A DNA stretch of 9,053 nt, from the NCBI GenBank assembly GCA_903927495.1, contig CAIYNH010000402.1, positions 1-9,053 of the forward strand. The letters are read 5' to 3'. How positions within the stretch are numbered: position 1 is the first letter of the stretch; every line of letters begins with the position of its first letter. The stretch is from an uncultured beta proteobacterium (GTDB lineage: Bacteria > Pseudomonadota > Gammaproteobacteria > Burkholderiales > Burkholderiaceae_C). Shown in pieces: positions 5,482-9,053 of this stretch. The notes under the pieces are model-generated. The model made no database searches. It worked only from the letters and a program-made list of their open reading frames with translations, and was not told the origin of the DNA. Position numbers and translations under genes: made by a program.

Positions 5482-6513
5482 ATGTTGACAATTAAAACCA
5501 TAGCTGCCATCGCAATGCTGGCAAGCGCTAGCGGCGTATTTGCTCAAAGCACCGAGCCAGGCACCGTGAATGCAATTTGCAGCACCGACCTGAGCTGGTG
5601 CGAGCTAGCCGCGCAAGAATTTACCCGTGCAACCGGCATCAAGGTGCTGCAGGCACACAAAGCCACCGGCGAGGCCGCAGCCCAGTTACGCGCCGAGGCC
5701 GCCAACCCTAAAACTGACCTGTGGTGGGGCGGCACCGGCGACCCCTATCTGCAAGCTGCTGAACAGGGCCTGCTTGAGCCCTACCGCCCGACTTATATGA
5801 ACGACCTGCACAGTTGGAGCGTGCGCCAGTACGCCATGACGCAAAACATGGTGGGAGGTTTTTACACCTCGGCCATTGGTTTTGGCTGGAACACCGAACT
5901 GCTCAAAAAGAAAAATCTGCCCGAACCCAAATGCTGGGCCGACATGGTCAAGTCCGAGTACAAGGGTGACATCGAAATCTCCCACCCAGCCTCCAGCGGC
6001 ACGGCCTATACCATTCTGGCCGGTCTGGTGCAGTTGATGGGGGAAGAGCCGGCTTTTGATTACATGCAGAAGCTGCACAAAAACATCAGCAACTACACCC
6101 GCAGCGGCCAGGCTCAGGCCCCCAATGTGGCCAAAGGTGAAGTGGCCATTGGTATCAGCTTCATTTTTGGCTTTGATGGCTGGCGGCACAACAAATTCCC
6201 GGTAAAAACCACCGCACCCTGCGAGGGCACTAGCTACGAAGTCGGTGGCATAGCCATGGTCAAAGGCCAACGCAACAAAGAAGCCGCCAAGCGTTATTAC
6301 GACTGGCTCATGAGTCCGCAAGGACAAGCCATTGGCGGACGCGCCAACAGCCTGCAGGCACCGGCCAACAAAACCTTCAAGCAAGACCCGCGCATTCCTT
6401 CACTCGATGATGTTCGGCTAATCAAGTATGACTTTGAGAAATACGGCAAGTCGGCAGAACGTAAACGGCTGCTGGAGCGCTGGCGCAAAGAGGTGGAGGC
6501 GCTGCCGCGCTAG
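5482..6513 (+). CDS. Periplasmic ABC transporter substrate-binding protein, COG1840/AfuA type
   Basis: Exported solute-binding protein of 343 residues in the Fe(3+)/phosphonate-type family (AfuA/FbpA/PgtC-like). A signal peptide is clear: MLTIKT, a hydrophobic core, and cleavage most likely after SGVFA (residue 21). Family features include TDLWWGGTGDPYLQAAEQGLLEPY (79-101), FGWNTELLKKKNLPEPKCWADM (134-155) and GEVAIGISF (219-227). Four cysteines (33, 40, 151, 247) could form disulfides in the periplasm. The adjacent tyrosine pair that binds iron in FbpA proteins is not evident where expected, so an iron ligand is doubtful; phosphonate, phosphosugar or another anion is possible. No permease or ATPase gene is beside it: rluF is 91 bases upstream and a hydrolase follows after 7 bases. 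It may serve a distant transporter or a sensor kinase (inference). Confidence 0.92.
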   Translation: MLTIKTIAAIAMLASASGVFAQSTEPGTVNAICSTDLSWCELAAQEFTRATGIKVLQAHKATGEAAAQLRAEAANPKTDLWWGGTGDPYLQAAEQGLLEPYRPTYMNDLHSWSVRQYAMTQNMVGGFYTSAIGFGWNTELLKKKNLPEPKCWADMVKSEYKGDIEISHPASSGTAYTILAGLVQLMGEEPAFDYMQKLHKNISNYTRSGQAQAPNVAKGEVAIGISFIFGFDGWRHNKFPVKTTAPCEGTSYEVGGIAMVKGQRNKEAAKRYYDWLMSPQGQAIGGRANSLQAPANKTFKQDPRIPSLDDVRLIKYDFEKYGKSAERKRLLERWRKEVEALPR

Positions 6514-6520
6514 GATCGAC

Positions 6521-7771
6521 ATGAAACCTAAATCTGCCGAAACTCCGTCCAAACACATCCAGGTGTCAGACTTGCGGGCGATTGCCAGACTCGCCACTCA
6601 GGGCACATTGAGTGTCGCCCGGATCGCAGAAGGTGTACACCAGTCGGTTTGGCGCACCATGGGAATGCCTGGGGGAGCGCAAAAGGACCAAACCCGTGGT
6701 CTCACCGGACTGATCTACCAAAGCATTCACGGTGTCACCAAAGCCGTTGGTCACACCGTGGATATAGCCTTGACCAAACTGCAACCGCTGCTTGAATCAG
6801 CAACAGCAGCACCCGCAGACTCGCCCCAACGGGCGGCGGTAGTGGCGGCTCTGAACGGTGTCATGGGCGACCGACTTGCGGCGGATAACAATCTGCTGGC
6901 AACGCCCATGACACTGCGTTACAACAACACACAGCTGGATTGGAGCGCCATGCCCGCAATGCCGCAGGCAACGCAGAAGGTGCTGTTGCTGATTCATGGC
7001 CTGTCCATGAACGACTTGCAGTGGACCACGCAACACGCAGGTCAAACCGTCAATCACGGCAGCACGCTGGCGCAAGCCTTGGGCTACACGCCGGTTTACG
7101 TGCGCTACAACACTGGCCTGCATACCTCGATAAACGGCCAGGCACTGGCCGCCGAGCTGGAAAAGCTGATAGCAAACTGGCCGGTACCGGTCACAGAACT
7201 AACGGTGCTGGCGCACAGCATGGGCGGCTTGGTCACGCGCAGCGCCGTGCATGCGGCTACGCAAGCCGGATTGAAATGGTCGGCGGCGCTCAAAAACATC
7301 GTCTTTCTGGGAACGCCGCACCATGGCTCACCGCTGGAACGCGCCGGCAATTGGGTCGATGTGATTCTGGGCAGCACGCCGTACAGCGCACCGTTTTATA
7401 GGCTTGCTCAACTGCGCAGTGCCGGCATCACCGACCTGCGATATGGCCACGTGATTGACTCAGACTGGCGGGGCCATGACCGCTTCCGGCGCAAACCCGA
7501 CAGCCGAACCCCGGTTCCGCTGCCTACCGCAGTGGCCTGCTTTGCCGTGGCGGCCACAACTGCCGGCAAGCGCAGTCATTTGGCGGATCGCCTGGTCGGC
7601 GACGGTCTGGTACCGCTGCACAGCGCTTTGGGGCAGCACGACGACCCCGAGCACTGCCTGGCCTTTGCCCCCGAGCACCAATGGATTGCCTACCGCATGA
7701 ACCACATGGAATTGCTCGGCAGTCCAGCGGTCGCGCAGCAGGTGCAGACCTGGTTGACTCCTAAATCCTGA
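6521..7771 (+). CDS. Alpha/beta-hydrolase, PGAP1/lipase-like
   Basis: Probable carboxylester hydrolase of 416 residues. The catalytic half starts near residue 150 with strand VLLLIHG (154-160), whose His-Gly suits the oxyanion hole. The nucleophile elbow AHSMGG (231-236, Ser233) follows, then FLGTPHHGSPLER (262-274), typical of PGAP1-like and triacylglycerol-lipase-like enzymes. VGDGLVP (359-365, Asp361) and NHMELLGS (394-401, His395) complete a plausible Ser-Asp-His triad. The N-terminal 150 residues are helical and lack a signal peptide, so the enzyme is probably cytoplasmic or released by another route. ATG 6521 is used: AGGA (6512-6515) overlaps the preceding stop and lies 5 bases upstream. 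The open frame extends back into the binding-protein gene without a better start. The 7-base gap indicates co-transcription with the binding protein. The substrate is unknown. Confidence 0.88.
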   Translation: MKPKSAETPSKHIQVSDLRAIARLATQGTLSVARIAEGVHQSVWRTMGMPGGAQKDQTRGLTGLIYQSIHGVTKAVGHTVDIALTKLQPLLESATAAPADSPQRAAVVAALNGVMGDRLAADNNLLATPMTLRYNNTQLDWSAMPAMPQATQKVLLLIHGLSMNDLQWTTQHAGQTVNHGSTLAQALGYTPVYVRYNTGLHTSINGQALAAELEKLIANWPVPVTELTVLAHSMGGLVTRSAVHAATQAGLKWSAALKNIVFLGTPHHGSPLERAGNWVDVILGSTPYSAPFYRLAQLRSAGITDLRYGHVIDSDWRGHDRFRRKPDSRTPVPLPTAVACFAVAATTAGKRSHLADRLVGDGLVPLHSALGQHDDPEHCLAFAPEHQWIAYRMNHMELLGSPAVAQQVQTWLTPKS

Positions 7772-7792
7772 AAAACTATCCGGCAACTGGCT

Positions 7793-8638
7793 TCAAGAGG
7801 CGAGTCCGAGACGCTGGCAAATATTCAAGATGGCAGCGCTCTGATTCATGCTGTAAAAATGCAAGCCCGGTGCACCACCGGCACGCAGTTGCTCACACAA
7901 ATCCGTCACCACGTCCAATCCAAAAGCCCTGATGGAGGCGGTGTCGTCACCAAAACTCTGCAAGCGCAAACGTATCCAGCGCGGAATCTCGGCACCACAG
8001 GCATCGCTAAAGCGCATCAGTTGGGTTGAGCTGGCAATCGGCATGATGCCGGGCACAACCGGTATTTGCACGCCCAACGCGTCAGCTTCTTCAACAAACC
8101 GAAAGTACGCGTCGGCGTTGTAAAAATACTGAGTGATGGCAGAATTGGCACCGGCTTGCACCTTGGTGACAAAAGCTTTGAGATCACTCTCAGGCGAGCG
8201 GGCTTGTGGATGCACCTCAGGGTAAGCGGCCACCTCAAGGTGAAAATAGTCACCCGTCTCGGCTCGGATAAATGCCACCAGATCGCTGGCGTAATGAAAT
8301 TCGCCACCCACGCCAAAGCCGCTGGGCAGGTCGCCGCGCAAGGCCACCAGGCGTTTGACACCCATAGCTTTGAGCGTGGCCAACTGCTCGCGCACCGTGG
8401 CCCTGGTGGCGCCAACGCAGGAGAAGTGCGAGACAGCGTTCATGCCCTCGGCCAGAATGTCGCGCACCGTGCTGAAGGTGCCCTCTTGCGTCGAACCACC
8501 GGCACCAAAGGTGACTGAGCAAAACTCCGGCTTTAAGGCGTAAAGCTGCTGGCGCACCACACGCAGTTTTTCAACACCTTCGGGCGTTTTAGGTGGGAAA
8601 AATTCGATGCTGATGGGGATGCTAGTGGTCGACGTCAT
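7793..8638 (-). CDS. metF: 5,10-methylenetetrahydrofolate reductase MetF
   Basis: FAD-dependent cytoplasmic enzyme reducing 5,10-methylene-THF to 5-methyl-THF, the methyl donor for methionine synthesis. At 281 residues it is the compact bacterial form without the eukaryotic regulatory domain. Key motifs are intact: SIEFFPP (10-16), whose Glu12 corresponds to the catalytic Glu28 of E. coli MetF; SVTFGAGGS (41-49); ALRGDLP (99-105), whose Asp103 matches the flavin-contacting Asp120; AAYPEVHP (137-144); ITQYFY (168-173); VPGIMP (195-200); and the C-terminal LHFYSMN (259-265). ATG 8638 is preceded by GAGAGG with suitable spacing. It converges on the hydrolase gene with only 21 bases between the stops and no obvious terminator hairpin there. 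In many betaproteobacteria metF follows ahcY; here the 415 bases upstream hold neither ahcY nor a recognisable SAH or SAM riboswitch, so metF seems to have its own promoter, which I could not place. Confidence 0.97.
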   Translation of the reverse strand: MTSTTSIPISIEFFPPKTPEGVEKLRVVRQQLYALKPEFCSVTFGAGGSTQEGTFSTVRDILAEGMNAVSHFSCVGATRATVREQLATLKAMGVKRLVALRGDLPSGFGVGGEFHYASDLVAFIRAETGDYFHLEVAAYPEVHPQARSPESDLKAFVTKVQAGANSAITQYFYNADAYFRFVEEADALGVQIPVVPGIMPIASSTQLMRFSDACGAEIPRWIRLRLQSFGDDTASIRAFGLDVVTDLCEQLRAGGAPGLHFYSMNQSAAILNICQRLGLAS

Positions 8639-8845
8639 ACCTAACCTCTCAAAATTAATCGATCAATGGAATAACCTGAAATTAATAGGATTTAGGCAAA
8701 GTGTCCAAGGCATGGTTAACAACTTCAAATCCATTCCAATGAATGTGATAGCCAGGCGCAGCCCGTTAACGCGACACAGCTTCAGCAAAAATATTTCAGG
8801 TGTGAGATCGAGTGTAGCAATCACTCGCCGGCCACCCTGGGTCAC

Positions 8846-9025
8846 TTAAGAATAGCTATCAATAAGTAACCATTCCAGAAACTCAGCTGCCCACGTAAGT
8901 GGCACCTGCGGCAACGGACGCTGATGCCAGGTCACATACGTGGGTGAACAGTCCCTAAACCCACCTTGGCGATGAGTGTGATCACCAAATTTGCTGGACT
9001 GATATTCACATTTCGTGATGGTCAA
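8846..9025 (-). CDS. Possible short open frame of 59 codons, unrecognised, perhaps a remnant
   Basis: An open frame on the minus strand runs from an in-frame TAA (9038-9040) to the TAA at 8846-8848. The first usable start is TTG at 9025, without a visible ribosome site. The C-terminal part (TYVTWHQRPLPQ, then WAAEFLEWLL) looks protein-like, with three tryptophans, but I do not recognise a family. The hairpin at 8890-8944 lies inside it. It may be a remnant of a longer gene or simply chance. Confidence 0.18.
   Translation of the reverse strand: MTITKCEYQSSKFGDHTHRQGGFRDCSPTYVTWHQRPLPQVPLTWAAEFLEWLLIDSYS
8890..8944. repeat. 55-base imperfect inverted repeat (long hairpin)
   Basis: Outer arms CCCACGTA (8890-8897) and TACGTGGG (8937-8944) pair perfectly over 8 bases. 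After a one-base A/A mismatch GTG (8899-8901) pairs with CAC (8933-8935). After a two-base bulge (GC, 8902-8903) ACCTG (8904-8908) pairs with CAGGT (8928-8932). On the minus strand the 19-base loop can form a small inner stem, CAGC with GTTG. In all, 16 outer pairs with minimal interruption. There is no U-tract, so it is not a standard terminator, and the integron attC core (GTTRRRY/RYYYAAC) is absent. It could be a structured RNA, a recombination or mobile-element end, or a protein site. Confidence 0.75.
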
Positions 9026-9053
9026 GGTGCAAGAGATTTACAGCAAAACGGCA

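Larger units (their letters stand above)
8639..9053. other. Region upstream of metF without a convincing gene
   Basis: The part next to metF (about 8640-8880) is visibly richer in A and T than the genes and should contain the metF promoter. No -35/-10 pair stands out, and no MetR-type TGAA-N5-TTCA site was found. It includes a near-palindrome ATTAATCGATCAAT (8654-8667; 6 of 7 pairs) shortly before the metF ribosome site and a CGTTAACG palindrome (8764-8771). Beyond 8880 the sequence is GC-richer and holds the hairpin at 8890-8944 and a short open frame on the minus strand. Confidence 0.55.

Noticed and set aside
5686..6384. Minus-strand open frame of 232 codons within the binding-protein gene
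   Set aside because: Antisense to a clear signal-peptide-bearing COG1840-type protein; no independent ribosome site or domain.
7772..7792. Bidirectional terminator between the convergent hydrolase and metF genes
   Set aside because: The 21-base gap has no stable stem and no T-run on either strand.
8663..8845. 60-codon minus-strand frame just upstream of metF
   Set aside because: GTG start without a ribosome site, in AT-rich leader sequence, with no recognisable similarity; more likely part of the metF promoter region.
8972..9053. Plus-strand frame opening with ATG at 8972 and still open at the right edge
   Set aside because: Only 27 codons visible, weak ribosome site and no family resemblance; cannot be judged from this window.
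8639..9053. SAH or SAM riboswitch upstream of metF
   Set aside because: Considered because metF/ahcY operons of related bacteria can carry one, but the conserved cores were not found when reading the minus strand; the hairpin at 8890-8944 does not match them and is about 250 bases from the start codon.

Overview
The window reads as chromosomal DNA of a betaproteobacterium, most likely Burkholderiales and probably close to the Comamonadaceae. This is inferred from moderately GC-rich coding sequence, the linkage of a Liv-type transporter to a large AMP-forming acyl-CoA synthetase, and the style of the RluF-like and MetF proteins. No phage, plasmid, CRISPR, rRNA or tRNA signature was found. Eight protein genes are well supported, one of them cut by the left edge.

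Left block (1-3187, minus strand): a co-directional run, in transcription order, of an AMP-forming long-chain-type acyl-CoA synthetase, a LivG-type ABC ATPase and a LivH-type permease that continues beyond base 1. Gaps of 8 and 24 bases indicate one operon. The likely job is uptake of a carboxylic acid followed by its activation to a CoA thioester.

Divergent control region (3188-3363) and regulator (3364-4074, plus): a Crp/Fnr-family regulator is transcribed away from the operon. The shared intergenic region holds a perfect palindrome, TTGTCGT-N4-ACGACAA, at 3278-3295. Its half-sites are spaced like a CRP site but its bases differ. It is centred at -41.5 from the start predicted by a TATCAT -10 box for the synthetase operon, the classic class II activator position. 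The regulator's recognition helix differs from CRP at the residues that read the altered base. This regulator/operator/operon unit is the most interesting thing in the window.

Middle (4075-5390): a 362-base gene-poor gap with four tandem 9-base repeats, then an RluF-like 23S rRNA pseudouridine synthase that has an Ala/Pro/Asp-rich insertion and a start codon without a Shine-Dalgarno sequence.

Right (5482-7771, plus): a secreted COG1840-type (AfuA-like) substrate-binding protein with no permease or ATPase beside it, followed after 7 bases by an alpha/beta-hydrolase (PGAP1/lipase-like) with a visible Ser-Asp-His triad. These two form an unusual probable operon. It converges on metF (7793-8638, minus), the methylenetetrahydrofolate reductase of the one-carbon/methionine pathway. 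The last 415 bases, upstream of metF, hold no convincing gene but contain a 55-base imperfect hairpin (8890-8944) that I cannot assign.
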